From: Pseudomonadota bacterium
GTDB taxonomy: Bacteria > Chloroflexota > UBA6077 > JAJPHF01
Length of the DNA stretch: 46,118 nt
Reading direction: 5' to 3'
Assembly (NCBI GenBank): GCA_021325365.1
Contig: JAJPHF010000005.1
Span: forward strand, 1-46,118
Shown here: one piece after another, positions 32,637-40,577 of the stretch
Position numbering within the stretch: position 1 is the stretch's first letter
How the letters are laid out: the number at the start of each line of letters is the position of its first letter
Translations under genes and position numbers: made by a program
The notes under the pieces: model-generated
What the model was told of the DNA's origin: nothing
Seen by the model: the letters and a program-made list of their open reading frames with translations, nothing else
Database searches by the model: none

Positions 32637-33731
32637 ATGGCGACCACGGCGAGCGCCACAACCGCCACCAAGGTGATCGACGGGGACGGCCACGTTATCG
32701 AGCGGGACGCCGAGCTGTTCGAATACTTGCAGCCGCCCTATCAAGGCAACAACGCGCTGCTGAGCTTCCCGTTCTTTCCCACCCTCGATGGCTACCAGCG
32801 CGGCGCCATCCTGGCCCGCACCGGCATCTTCAAGGACCACTCCATCGACGCGGCCGCCTGGGTGGATTTCCTCGACGAGGTCGGCATCGAGAGCACGGTC
32901 CTCTACCCGACCGCCGGGCTGGCGTTCGGCTGCATCCAGGACCCTGAGTGGGCCGTCATCCTAGCCCGCGCCTACAACGACTGGTTCTACGACCGCTACT
33001 ACCGCCACGACAGCCGCCTGCGCGGCGTGGCTCTGGTCCCCCTGCAAGACGTGGGCGAGGCGATCGCCGAGATGCGCCGCGCCGTGAACCACCTGAACAT
33101 GGTCGGCGTCGTCCTCACCGGCAACAGCGCCGACATGGGTGTCCGCAAGCCGCTGGGCGATCCCGATTTCTGGCCGTTCTACCAGGAGGCCGAGCGCCTG
33201 AGCTGCGCGGTGGCCGTCCACGGCGCGGTCTCGATGAACATCGGCCTGGAGGGCTTCCGCGGCTTCGCCGCCGTGCAGGCGCTCGAGCATCCCGTGGCGC
33301 AGATGATCCAGCTCACCAGCATGCTCCTCGAGGGCATCTTCGAGCGCTTCCCGCGCCTGCGCGTGGCCTACCTGGAGGCGGGCACGAGCTGGGTGCCGTT
33401 CATGATGGACCGGCTGGACCGCTCCTACGGCGCCTGGTCCGGCCGCGAGCAGCGCGAGTACAGCGCGCTGGTGCGGAAGCCGCCGAGCGAGTACATCAAG
33501 GGCGGCAACATCTTCTTCAGCTGCGAGGGCGGCGAGGAGAGCATGCGCCACGCCATCGAGCGGCTGGGCGGCAGCGAGTGCCTGCTGTTCGCCAGCGACT
33601 TCCCCCATGAGACGAACGTCGCCCGCGCCAAGCACGAGATCGCCGAGCTGCGCGAGCGCACGGACATTAGCGAGCAGGACAAGGCCAACATCCTCGGTGG
33701 CGTCGGCGTCCGCCGCTTCTACCAGCGCTAG
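32637..33731 (+). CDS. Amidohydrolase family 2 protein C
   Basis: A 364-aa protein of the same family as B. It has the opening VIDGDGHVIERD (D-x-H metal motif), VAVHGAVSMN, LRVAYLEAGTSWVPFMMDRL and ASDFPHET with the terminal metal/catalytic Asp. The GPEW.. region of the classical enzymes is replaced by AYNDWFYDRYYRHDSRL, matching AYNRWLADIW in B, so B and C are divergent paralogues transcribed away from each other. The ATG at 32637 has AGGAGG 6 bases upstream. A strong hairpin follows the stop. Substrates may be small aromatic or cyclic acids; this is family-level inference. Confidence 0.91.
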   Translation: MATTASATTATKVIDGDGHVIERDAELFEYLQPPYQGNNALLSFPFFPTLDGYQRGAILARTGIFKDHSIDAAAWVDFLDEVGIESTVLYPTAGLAFGCIQDPEWAVILARAYNDWFYDRYYRHDSRLRGVALVPLQDVGEAIAEMRRAVNHLNMVGVVLTGNSADMGVRKPLGDPDFWPFYQEAERLSCAVAVHGAVSMNIGLEGFRGFAAVQALEHPVAQMIQLTSMLLEGIFERFPRLRVAYLEAGTSWVPFMMDRLDRSYGAWSGREQREYSALVRKPPSEYIKGGNIFFSCEGGEESMRHAIERLGGSECLLFASDFPHETNVARAKHEIAELRERTDISEQDKANILGGVGVRRFYQR

Positions 33732-33758
33732 CGCGGGGTTGCGCGCAACCCCGGCGCT
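33730..33758 (+). terminator. Hairpin terminator after amidohydrolase C
   Basis: GGGGTTGCGCGCAACCCC (33735-33752) is a perfect palindrome extended by AGCGC/GGCGCT with one bulge. It starts at the stop codon. No U-tract is present. Confidence 0.6.
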
Positions 33759-33760
33759 GG

Positions 33761-33988
33761 CGTCTGGTAGGGGCGCGATTGATCGCGCCCGCGGCCGGCA
33801 TCTCGTAGGGGCGGCCTAGCAGGCCGGAGGGCGGCCACCCTCCCCTCCGATTGATCGCGCCCGCGGCCGGCGTCTCGTAGGGGCGGCTCTCGTGGCCGCC
33901 CGCGGCCTGTGGCGCGGAATACTGCGAGCGCCACTGCCGCCGCTCCGATGTCAGCTGACCGCTCGCCGAAGCTGCAAACCGCGTAAGT
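33761..33988 (+). repeat. Family I repeat cluster, copy C (three or four tandem cores)
   Basis: Successive GTAGGGGCG cores carry different but self-complementary stems: 33771-33778/33783-33790 (GGGCGCGA/TCGCGCCC), a composite unit near 33800-33865, and 33881-33887/33895-33901 (GGGCGGC/GCCGCCC). The last is followed by the full middle and tail (TGTGGCGCGGAATACTGC ... GCTGCAAACCGCGTAAG). Confidence 0.8.
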
Positions 33989-34378
33989 GTTCAGCTCCCC
34001 CTATCCGAAGGCCGGCCCGCGAGCTTGCCAAGTCGCCGGCGACGCGCTACAACCGCGGCATGATCGAGACGACGTTCCCGGCGGCACCCGAGCAGCGTCA
34101 CCCCTATGCGAACTCGCCTGACCCTTTTGTGCATCGCGACATCATCCCGCCCGTCGGCCTGGTTGGTGTTCACAGCGCCGTCTCCCTTATGCCGTCATGC
34201 CTGACTGGCTCACGGGACGAGTCTAGCCCACCAGTGAGTTCAACACTGTGGCGCAGGTCACAGTGCGATGAAGAACCACCTCACAGCGCTCCCAGCCAGC
34301 AGCGCGCTCCATTAGGGAAGTCCGCCGCTGCCTCTCCTGCCGGGGCGTGTCTACGCTTCCCAAACCGCTATAAGCATC

Positions 34379-34437
34379 CAGTCCGGGCCGGTGTGGATGT
34401 CGGGAAGTGCCCCACACGTCCAGACCGGCCCGGACTG
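34379..34437. terminator. Long imperfect hairpin, probable terminator or structured RNA
   Basis: The outer stem is 34379-34392/34424-34437 (14 bp). A 1x1 G/G mismatch follows, then a 7-bp stem 34394-34400/34416-34422 with one G-U pair, and a 15-base loop containing GGG...CCC. It lies 26 bases from the 3' end of the minus-strand UbiD operon. Confidence 0.55.
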
Positions 34438-34462
34438 CCAGCTCACGCGTGGCTGCCTGCGG

Positions 34463-34630
34463 CTAGCTCTCGGCGAGGCGCACGCCCTGCTCGCGCAGGG
34501 CGTCGGCCACCGGCCGCTCGTGGTGGCACTTAGGGCAGACGGTCGGGAAGTCGCGGAGGACGGCCAGGCTGTTGTCCACGTAGTAGCGCCAGCGACAGGC
34601 GGGGCAGACCACGTAGTACAGGTTCTCCAT
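34463..34630 (-). CDS. 55-aa zinc-ribbon protein, candidate UbiD small subunit
   Basis: A very small protein with two CxxC knuckles, CPAC (9-12) and CPKC (32-35), forming a predicted zinc ribbon around an aromatic-rich RWRYYVDN segment. A short charged C-terminus follows. Its ATG (34630) lies 2 bases after the UbiD stop, so translation is probably coupled. In bacterial non-oxidative hydroxyarylic acid decarboxylases (VdcBCD/BsdBCD) a ~75-aa D subunit with paired Cys knuckles accompanies the UbiD-like C subunit; this protein could be an analogue. That equation is inference from size, cysteines and position. It could also be an unrelated zinc-ribbon adaptor. Confidence 0.75.
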   Translation of the reverse strand: MENLYYVVCPACRWRYYVDNSLAVLRDFPTVCPKCHHERPVADALREQGVRLAES

Positions 34631-34632
34631 CG

Positions 34633-36138
34633 CTACATCCGCTCCGGGGGGATCGCCTGCAGCGTCTCGGCGCCGAGCACCGCGGCCAGGTCCACACCGT
34701 CCAGCACGTCCGCCCGCACCTGCAAGCGCTCGGCGAACACCTTGCCCACCGGCTTGGTGCAGTCGATGCCCGCCTTCGTCGTGACACGGCCGCTGATGCT
34801 GGGGTCCAGCGGCACGCCGCGCACGCCCGGAAAGATCATCACGTCGTCGTTCCACTGGCTGCGCGTGGCGATGGCGAATAGCGCCTCGCGGTCGTCGAAG
34901 ATGTCCACGTCGTCGTCGAAGACGAAGACGTGCTTCAGGCGCCGGTCGACGGGCAGCGCCGTCATGATCGCCTCGCGCGCGTCGCCCTCGGCGGGGTCTT
35001 CGAGCTGTAGGTAGGCGTGGAAGCGGCAGCGGCCGGAGAGCGGCAGGTAGACGTTCTTCAGCGACGGCACACGCGACTTGACGACCTCGTACAGCGTGCC
35101 CTCCATGCCGAAAGCGCCCATCACCGCCGTGTCGGCCCAGCCCACCATGATGTCGTGCCAGTAGGCGCCGGCGCGGTGGGTGACCGCCGTGACGGTGAGC
35201 TGCGGGTTCGGCACCTGCGGCCCGAGATACCCCGTGTACTCGCCGAACGGCCCCTCCGGGTAGCGCTTGCCCGGCTCGATGAACCCCTCGATCACCACCT
35301 CGGCGTCGGCCGGCACCAGGAAATTGTCGCCCAGCGTCTCCGAGGGCACCACCCGCAGCGGCGCACCGAGCAGCCCGCCGGCCGCCTCCAGGTGGCTGCC
35401 CGGATACGCCACGCGCACCTGCGCGCCCAGCCCCGCGACCGGATGGTGACCGATCCAGTAGGCCGCCGGCATCGGCTCGCCGCGCGCCTCGTATTTCTTC
35501 AGGTTGCGCTCGGCGTCGCTGTTCGCGGCCGGGTAGACGCGCAGCGCCCGCTCCTGCACGATCCAGCCGCGATGGAGCGAGCTGTTGTCGATCCCGCTGT
35601 CGGGGTCGTAATGGGTGAAGAAGCCGCCCGTCAGGTACGGGCCCGGGTCGCCCTCGTGGTGAACGAGTGCGGGCAGATCAAACAGGTTCACGTCGGCGCC
35701 GCGCAGCACGATGTCCTTCACCGGCGCCTCGTCGCGCCCGACGACGACCGGCGGCCGCCGCTCCAGGCGAGCCTTACGGTAGAAGTCGCGCCCTACGTCG
35801 CGGAAGGTCGAGCCCATCGCCTCGGCGCAGCGCTGGCGGCTGGCGTACAGGTTGACGACCAGGGGAAAGCGGCTGATCCCGCCGTGGGCGAGCCGCGGCC
35901 GCTGGAAGACCAGGATCGGATAGCGGTCCTCTGCCGCCAGCTTCTGGACGATCGCCGTCACCACCTGGACGCAGCTCACCTCGCGCTCGACGTGGACGAC
36001 CTGCTCCGGGTGCGCGCGCTCATAGGCCGCGAGGAAGCCCGGCAGGCTGAGCGCGGGGACGGGCGCCGGCGGGCGGGGCGCTCCGGGCGCCCCGCCCCGG
36101 CCGGCGGTCGCGGACGTGACGGTCGACTCGGCGGTCAT
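34633..36138 (-). CDS. UbiD-family prFMN-dependent decarboxylase
   Basis: A 501-aa (de)carboxylase of the UbiD family, which uses prenylated FMN to (de)carboxylate aromatic or alpha,beta-unsaturated acids. The diagnostic prFMN/catalytic segment PEGPFGEYTGY carries E295 and E300, matching the Glu277/Glu282 pair of fungal Fdc1. DNSSLHRGWIV is the region of the partner arginine, and VFVFDDDVDIFDDREALFAIATR is the conserved C-terminal metal/FMN region (fragmented here only for brevity). The ATG at 36138 follows AGGGGG. The flavin prenyltransferase UbiX needed to make the cofactor is not in the window. It is sandwiched between an isochorismatase-like gene (41 bases upstream) and the zinc-ribbon gene (2 bases downstream), a tight operon. 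Confidence 0.94.
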   Translation of the reverse strand: MTAESTVTSATAGRGGAPGAPRPPAPVPALSLPGFLAAYERAHPEQVVHVEREVSCVQVVTAIVQKLAAEDRYPILVFQRPRLAHGGISRFPLVVNLYASRQRCAEAMGSTFRDVGRDFYRKARLERRPPVVVGRDEAPVKDIVLRGADVNLFDLPALVHHEGDPGPYLTGGFFTHYDPDSGIDNSSLHRGWIVQERALRVYPAANSDAERNLKKYEARGEPMPAAYWIGHHPVAGLGAQVRVAYPGSHLEAAGGLLGAPLRVVPSETLGDNFLVPADAEVVIEGFIEPGKRYPEGPFGEYTGYLGPQVPNPQLTVTAVTHRAGAYWHDIMVGWADTAVMGAFGMEGTLYEVVKSRVPSLKNVYLPLSGRCRFHAYLQLEDPAEGDAREAIMTALPVDRRLKHVFVFDDDVDIFDDREALFAIATRSQWNDDVMIFPGVRGVPLDPSISGRVTTKAGIDCTKPVGKVFAERLQVRADVLDGVDLAAVLGAETLQAIPPERM

Positions 36139-36179
36139 CTCCCTGGCCCCCTGGCCGCGCATGCCGCGGCAGTCTTCGC

Positions 36180-36875
36180 CTATGGCCGCGGCGCTTCCAG
36201 GCCGCCGAGGTACGGCAGCACCTCGTCGAGGAACATCACGTCGGCATACTTCGAGTTCAGGTCGAACAGGTTCACCTTGTGGCTCAGCCAGTTGCGGTCG
36301 AAGACGCACTCCTCGACGACCGCCACCGCGTAACCGGCGTTGTAGCCGTCCACGGCGCTGGCGCGCACGCAGCCGCTGGTCGAGTTGCCGCAGAAGATGA
36401 GCGTGTTTACGCCGAGCTGGGTCAGGTAGGCGTTGATCGGCGTGCCGTAGAAGGCCGTCGCCCGCAGCTTCTCGATGACGATCTCGCCCGGCAGCGGCGC
36501 GAGCTGGGCGAAGTGCGCGTACTCCCAGGCCCGGTCCTGGCTCGCGGAGGTGCGCTTGGTCGTCTGCGCCTGCTGCACGGCCGCTGGCAGCTGGGCCATC
36601 CCCTTGGTGTGGATGACGGGAATGCCGGCGGCGCGCGCCGCGGCCATCAGCCGCTGCGTCGGCTCGATCGCGTTCCACGCCGCCAGGCCGCAGCTACTCG
36701 GGAAGCGCTTCATCGCCTCCAGCACCGGCTCGGGCTTGTCGCCGAAGACGGCGTTGTAGTTGTCGATGCATAGCAGCGCGGGCCGGTCGCGTAGCCCCAT
36801 GCGCGCCGCGTAGTTCCCGGCAATCGCGCGAATCTCGTCGTCGATGACGTCTTCCCAGGCGTGCTGGCGGGTCAT
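36180..36875 (-). CDS. Isochorismatase-family cysteine hydrolase
   Basis: A 231-aa hydrolase with the Asp-Lys-Cys triad: D38 in LLCIDNYN, K136 in IEKLRATAF and C169 in NSTSGCVRAS. These match the nicotinamidase/maleamate amidase/N-carbamoylsarcosine amidase group rather than true isochorismatases. The N-terminal ~30 residues before the core strand are longer than in the smallest members. The ATG at 36875 has GGAGG 7 bases upstream. As first or second gene of an operon with UbiD, an amide- or ester-hydrolysing step that releases an aromatic acid for decarboxylation is plausible, but inferred. Maleamate amidase-like activity in N-heterocycle degradation is another possibility. Confidence 0.92.
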   Translation of the reverse strand: MTRQHAWEDVIDDEIRAIAGNYAARMGLRDRPALLCIDNYNAVFGDKPEPVLEAMKRFPSSCGLAAWNAIEPTQRLMAAARAAGIPVIHTKGMAQLPAAVQQAQTTKRTSASQDRAWEYAHFAQLAPLPGEIVIEKLRATAFYGTPINAYLTQLGVNTLIFCGNSTSGCVRASAVDGYNAGYAVAVVEECVFDRNWLSHKVNLFDLNSKYADVMFLDEVLPYLGGLEAPRP

Positions 36876-36951
36876 GACGCTGCCTCCTCGTAGTCCGCGA
36901 CGCGGTGCGGCTCCCAGTCGCCTGCGACTATGCCCCCTGCGCCCGCGTGTG

Positions 36952-37437
36952 TCAACCGCCAGTTGCCAGCGCCCGCCGCAGCTCCTCGGTCAGCGCCTGG
37001 CTCAGCTCGGGCCGGCCGTGAAAGGCGGCCGGCGTGTTCTGGAATAGCTCCACCTGCCAGCGACCGTCGCGCCGCGCGGCGACGAGCGTCTGCACCGCGT
37101 TGGCTGCCGGATTGAGGTCCGACTGCCCGGGCGGGACCATCCCCGCCACGCCCCGCAGAATCGCCACCTCCGGGGTCACGAAGCGGACCTCGCGGACCTT
37201 CGCCACGAAGGCGGCCGTGGGATGGTCCCGAAAGATCGGCGCCAGATGCCCCTCGATCTCCGCTCGGCCGTTGACCGGGCTGCCGTCGAAGCCCACCATG
37301 TTGCCGTCGGCGCTGAACCGCGACGCCATGTCGCCCGCGCTGCGCCGGTTCCAGTCGTCGAGAAGCTGTCGATAGAGCGCGCGCACCGCCGCCTCGTCCC
37401 CGGACTGCCGGCCTTGCGCGCCGTCGCTGTTCGCCAT
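36952..37437 (-). CDS. SnoaL-like/NTF2-fold protein 2
   Basis: A 161-aa cone-fold protein of the 'SgcJ/EcaC oxidoreductase or SnoaL-like' group. It has DEAAVRALYRQLLDDWNRR, then DMASRFSADGNMVGFDGSPV, GRAEIEGHLAPIFRDHPTA and LVAARRDGRWQVELFQNTP. These small proteins often act on hydroxylated polyketide- or aromatic-like ligands, but many are of unknown activity. The ATG at 37437 follows AGGAG at 6 bases. It is 76 bases upstream of the isochorismatase-like gene and could head a four-gene transcript. A possible extended -10 (TGGTATGGT) sits 28 bases upstream. Confidence 0.88.
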   Translation of the reverse strand: MANSDGAQGRQSGDEAAVRALYRQLLDDWNRRSAGDMASRFSADGNMVGFDGSPVNGRAEIEGHLAPIFRDHPTAAFVAKVREVRFVTPEVAILRGVAGMVPPGQSDLNPAANAVQTLVAARRDGRWQVELFQNTPAAFHGRPELSQALTEELRRALATGG

Positions 37438-37464
37438 GCCGCTCTCCTGTAGCAGAATACGAGA

Positions 37465-37473
37465 ACCATACCA
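37465..37473 (-). promoter_or_regulatory. Extended -10 element upstream of the SnoaL/UbiD operon
   Basis: The minus strand reads TG-G-TATGGT, 28 bases from the start codon at 37437. No clear -35. Confidence 0.35.
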
Positions 37474-37539
37474 CGAGGGCAGCTGTAGGGGCGGTGCTGG
37501 CTGCGCCTGGCCGGGGCGCCACCCGGCCGGGTGTCGTGC

Positions 37540-37690
37540 CGAATCCGGCGACGCCGTTCCCTCACTCCCTCTCCCTCTGAGAGAGGGCCGGGGTGAGGGG
37601 CCATCCCTCCCCCTCTCCCCCTGGGAGAGGGCCGGGGTGAGGCCCGTCCCGGTCGGCCAACCGCCGGGCCGCATCGAGTATCACCCGCCT
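37540..37690 (+). repeat. Family II repeat, two units (copy A)
   Basis: Units CTCCCTCTCCCTCTGAGAGA-GGGCCGGGGTGAGG (about 37563-37599) and CCCCTCTCCCCCTGGGAGAG-GGCCGGGGTGAGG (about 37609-37641) are hairpin-forming. They are followed by ACCGCCGGGCCGCATCGAGT, which recurs in copy B at 40.5 kb. Confidence 0.75.
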
Positions 37691-38093
37691 GCGCCGGACG
37701 CGAGCCCCCCGCCAATAGCTTCCTCTTTAGAGAGAGGCCGCGAGGCGCACCGGAGAGCGCCCGCCGTCCGGCGGGACGTGGTCGCCGTCACTCGCCGTAC
37801 ACGCATCCCACCCCGCCCGCGCTACCGTCCGGCCAGGGTCGACGCGTCCCCTCGCCAGGCCGCCGCGGGTCGCTCGGAGGATTATCGTACGGCGTAAACG
37901 ATGCGACCTTCCGCGCCCGACCAGCGCTCGGGATCCCGCGCCCGGCCTACGAATTCGCCAGACAGGAGGGAGCATCGTTTGACCGTTCCTCGGATAACTT
38001 CATACGCTGGCGGACCGGCCCGGTGGCGCGATCGAGGGCGCCGCTACCGCGCACCGCAAGAGCGGGTAACACACCCGCCGACGCCGCCAGCCA

Positions 38094-38122
38094 TTGACGC
38101 TCTGCCAGCGCGGGAGTACACT
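38094..38122 (+). promoter_or_regulatory. Sigma-70-type promoter for SBP5
   Basis: -35 TTGACG (38094-38099), a 17-base spacer, -10 TACACT (38117-38122). It lies 92 bases before the ATG at 38214, so the leader is about 85 bases. It is the best consensus promoter in the window. Confidence 0.7.
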
Positions 38123-38213
38123 CCGCCTAGCCGCGTTCGCTTCCCGCTCGGTCCGTGGTTCGTGCCGGGGCCTGGCGCTCCCGCCCCGGTGACGGTGAGG
38201 TAGTGGAGGCGTC

Positions 38214-39332
38214 ATGCAGGCCACTCGCACTGCCGTTAAGCTTCTCGGATGCACGCTGATCGTCGTGCTGGGCGGCTGCGCGCCCGCGAGCCCGGCGTCC
38301 AGCCCGCCCCCCGTCGCCAACGCCCAGCCCGCACCCGCGGCCGCCCCGTCGGCCGCGCCCGCCGCGGCGCCCACCGCGCCGCTGACCGTCCAGGTGGGCG
38401 GCGTGCTCTCGGTGCCCGGCGCGGGAGTCTTTCTGGGCATCAATCACGGCTATTTCGCTGAGGAGGGTCTCGACATCTCCCTCGTCCCGTTCGACTCGGG
38501 CGAGCAGGCGTTGCCCGCCCTGGCGACCGGCCAGATCGACGTGGCCGCCGCCGGCCTCAGCGCCGGCCTCTTCAGCGCCGTCGCACGCGGCCTCGACGTC
38601 AAGATCGTCGCCGGGATGTCGGCCAACGAGCCGGGCTTCAGTTCGACGGCGCTCGTCGTACGCAAGGACCTGATGGCTAGCGGGGCGGTCCGGACGCTCG
38701 CGGACCTGCGTGGGCGCCAGGTGGCGCTAGTCACGGAGACCGGCGGCCTGGCGATCGATCTGTCGCGGGGACTGGAGAGCGTGGGACTGACCGATGCCGA
38801 CGTCAACCGGGAGATCCTGCCCTTCCCCGACGAGGTGGTGGCGCTGGCGAACGGCGCGATCGACGCTGCCATGCCCACCGAGCCATTCGTCGCGCGGGCC
38901 GTGTCCACCGGCGTCGGCGTCCGCTGGAAGGGCGCCGACGAGCTATACCCCCACCACCAGCTCACGGTCATCGCCTACTCGGCCGGCTTCGTCCGCGACC
39001 AGCCCGATGCGGCGCACCGCTTCCTGCGCGCCTACCTGCGCGGCGCCCGCGACTTCGTGGACGCGTTCAAGCAAGGGCGCGACCGCGCCGGCGTGATCAG
39101 CGTGCTGGCCGAGTACACGCCGATCAAGGACTTGAGTCTCTACGACCAGATGGTGCCCTCGGGCATCGGTCCGGATGGCGACCTCTACGAGGACGGCATG
39201 CTATACGACCTGGACTGGTACGTGGCGCGCGGATACCTCCAGGAGAAGATCGACCTCAGCCGGGTCGTCGACCTCCAGTACCGCGACGCGGCCTTGCAGC
39301 AGCTCGGCCGCTACAGCCCGCGCTCCCAGTAA
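38214..39332 (+). CDS. NMT1-like solute-binding lipoprotein (SBP5)
   Basis: A 372-aa binding lipoprotein. The signal peptide ends VVLGGC (C22), a Pro/Ala linker extends to about residue 57, then VQVGGVLSVPGAGVFLGINH and GYFAEEGLDISLVP open the NMT1 domain. LPFPDEVVALANGAIDAAMP and YTPIKDLSLY (about 301-310) match SBP3 closely. SBP3 and SBP5 are therefore near paralogues although 18 kb apart. The ATG at 38214 follows GGAGG with a strong promoter further up. SBP6 follows 49 bases downstream on the same strand, so the two are probably one transcript encoding two different binding proteins and no permease. Confidence 0.92.
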   Translation: MQATRTAVKLLGCTLIVVLGGCAPASPASSPPPVANAQPAPAAAPSAAPAAAPTAPLTVQVGGVLSVPGAGVFLGINHGYFAEEGLDISLVPFDSGEQALPALATGQIDVAAAGLSAGLFSAVARGLDVKIVAGMSANEPGFSSTALVVRKDLMASGAVRTLADLRGRQVALVTETGGLAIDLSRGLESVGLTDADVNREILPFPDEVVALANGAIDAAMPTEPFVARAVSTGVGVRWKGADELYPHHQLTVIAYSAGFVRDQPDAAHRFLRAYLRGARDFVDAFKQGRDRAGVISVLAEYTPIKDLSLYDQMVPSGIGPDGDLYEDGMLYDLDWYVARGYLQEKIDLSRVVDLQYRDAALQQLGRYSPRSQ

Positions 39333-39381
39333 CATCCGCGCCGCGGCGCTCCGCCGCCGCGAGCGCCGCGCGGAGGGCTGC

Positions 39382-40440
39382 ATGGATCGACCGCGCCGCC
39401 TCGGGCCCTTGCTCCTGGGGCTGCTCGTCACGCTCGCCGGCTGCCAGGGGCCTGCCGCCCCGGCGGCGCCAACAGCGCCGGCGGCCTCGCCCGCGCCCGG
39501 GACGCCGGCCGCCGCCGGCGCGACCCAGGTGCCCGCCCGCGTCACCGTCAACCTGGGCATCGTCGCGCCGTCGGCCTTGCTCTGGCCCCTCTACGTCACC
39601 GAGGATGCGGGGTTCGCCGACCGCGCGGGCGTCGATATCGAGACGACGATCACCAACAGCGCGTCCGACGGGATGAACGCGATGCTGGGAGGCTCTCTCG
39701 ACGTCAACGCGCTCGGCGCCGATGCCGTCATCCTGGCTCAGGCGCACGGCGCCGACGTGATCGGCGTCGCCGGCCTGACCAACCGCCCACCGTACAGCCT
39801 CCTGGTCCAGCCCGAGATCACACAGGTGGAAGACCTCCGCGGCAAGACGCTCGGCGCCTCGTCGCTCAAGACCGGCGAGGTCGTGTTCTTGCGCGCGCTC
39901 CTACAGCGGTATGGCCTCGGCGAGGGCGACTACGATGTGGTCGTGGCGGGCGGCTCGCGCACGCGCGTGTCCGCCATGCTGACGCACCAGGTCGACGGCA
40001 CCCTCATGCCGCCGCCCGACAGTTACCGCCTTGAAGACGCGGGCATGAGACGGCTGGCCGAGACGACCGAGGCGCTGCCCGACTACCAGTTCCAGCTACT
40101 CGTCACCACGCGGCAGTGGGCGCAGGCCCACGCGCCCACGCTCGAGCGCTTCCTGGGCGCCTACACCCAGGCGATCGCCTGGCTCTACGACCCCGCGAAC
40201 CGCGACCAGGCGACCAGCATCCTGCAGAACCGCATGCAGTTGAGCGAGGACTATGCTCAGCGCACCTATGCACAGTGGATCGAGCAGGAGCAGCCCTTCG
40301 CGCGCGGCGGCGAGCCGACGATGCCCGGCCTCAAGGCGACCGAAGACCTCCTGCTGTCCAGTGGCGAGGCGACCGCGCCCTTGCCCGCCCAGGACCGCTA
40401 CCTGGACCTGCACTACCTGGAGGCCGCGACTCGGCAGTAA
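39382..40440 (+). CDS. NMT1-like solute-binding lipoprotein (SBP6)
   Basis: A 352-aa binding lipoprotein with the signal peptide ending VTLAGC (C21) and a ~30-residue Ala/Pro/Gly linker. The binding domain contains WPLYVTEDAGFADRAGVDIE, LRGKTLGASSLKTGEVVFLR and DYQFQLLVTTRQWAQAHAPT. It lacks the YTPIKD block of its upstream neighbour and is closer in style to SBP1. The ATG at 39382 has GGAGGG 4 bases upstream. Two dissimilar binding proteins in one operon suggests two ligands or one ligand-binding plus one signalling role; this is speculative. A family II repeat follows the stop codon. Confidence 0.9.
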   Translation: MDRPRRLGPLLLGLLVTLAGCQGPAAPAAPTAPAASPAPGTPAAAGATQVPARVTVNLGIVAPSALLWPLYVTEDAGFADRAGVDIETTITNSASDGMNAMLGGSLDVNALGADAVILAQAHGADVIGVAGLTNRPPYSLLVQPEITQVEDLRGKTLGASSLKTGEVVFLRALLQRYGLGEGDYDVVVAGGSRTRVSAMLTHQVDGTLMPPPDSYRLEDAGMRRLAETTEALPDYQFQLLVTTRQWAQAHAPTLERFLGAYTQAIAWLYDPANRDQATSILQNRMQLSEDYAQRTYAQWIEQEQPFARGGEPTMPGLKATEDLLLSSGEATAPLPAQDRYLDLHYLEAATRQ

Positions 40441-40550
40441 TACCGAGTCCGGCGCTGGCGTTGCCCTACTCCCTCTCCCGCTGGGAGCGGGTTGGGGGTG
40501 AGGGCGCGCCCCGATAAACGAGCCGCCGGGCCGGATAGAGTGTAAGGCGT
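40441..40550 (+). repeat. Family II repeat, copy B
   Basis: It begins CCGAGTCCGGCG, continues CTCCCTCTCCCGCTGGGAG-CGGGTTGGGGGTGAGG, and ends GCCGCCGGGCCGGATAGAGT, matching copy A in order and spacing. The central CTCCC...GGGAG forms a small hairpin just after the SBP6 stop. Confidence 0.7.
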
Positions 40551-40577
40551 AGCCCGGCGACCATGCGTGGCGGATCG

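Larger units (their letters stand above)
33732..34462. other. 731-base gene-free region
   Basis: It holds a terminator, the family I repeat cluster, a small inverted repeat (34244-34250/34259-34265, CACTGTG/CACAGTG) and a large hairpin (34379-34437). No reading frame with coding character and no tRNA were found. Confidence 0.6.
37438..38213. other. 776-base gene-free region with family II repeats and a promoter
   Basis: It holds a degenerate family I core (37485-37515), two family II units (37553-37641) with their tail, and a clear sigma-70-type promoter (38094-38122). The open frame at 37978-38203 following GGAGG lacks coding character and is not called. Confidence 0.55.
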
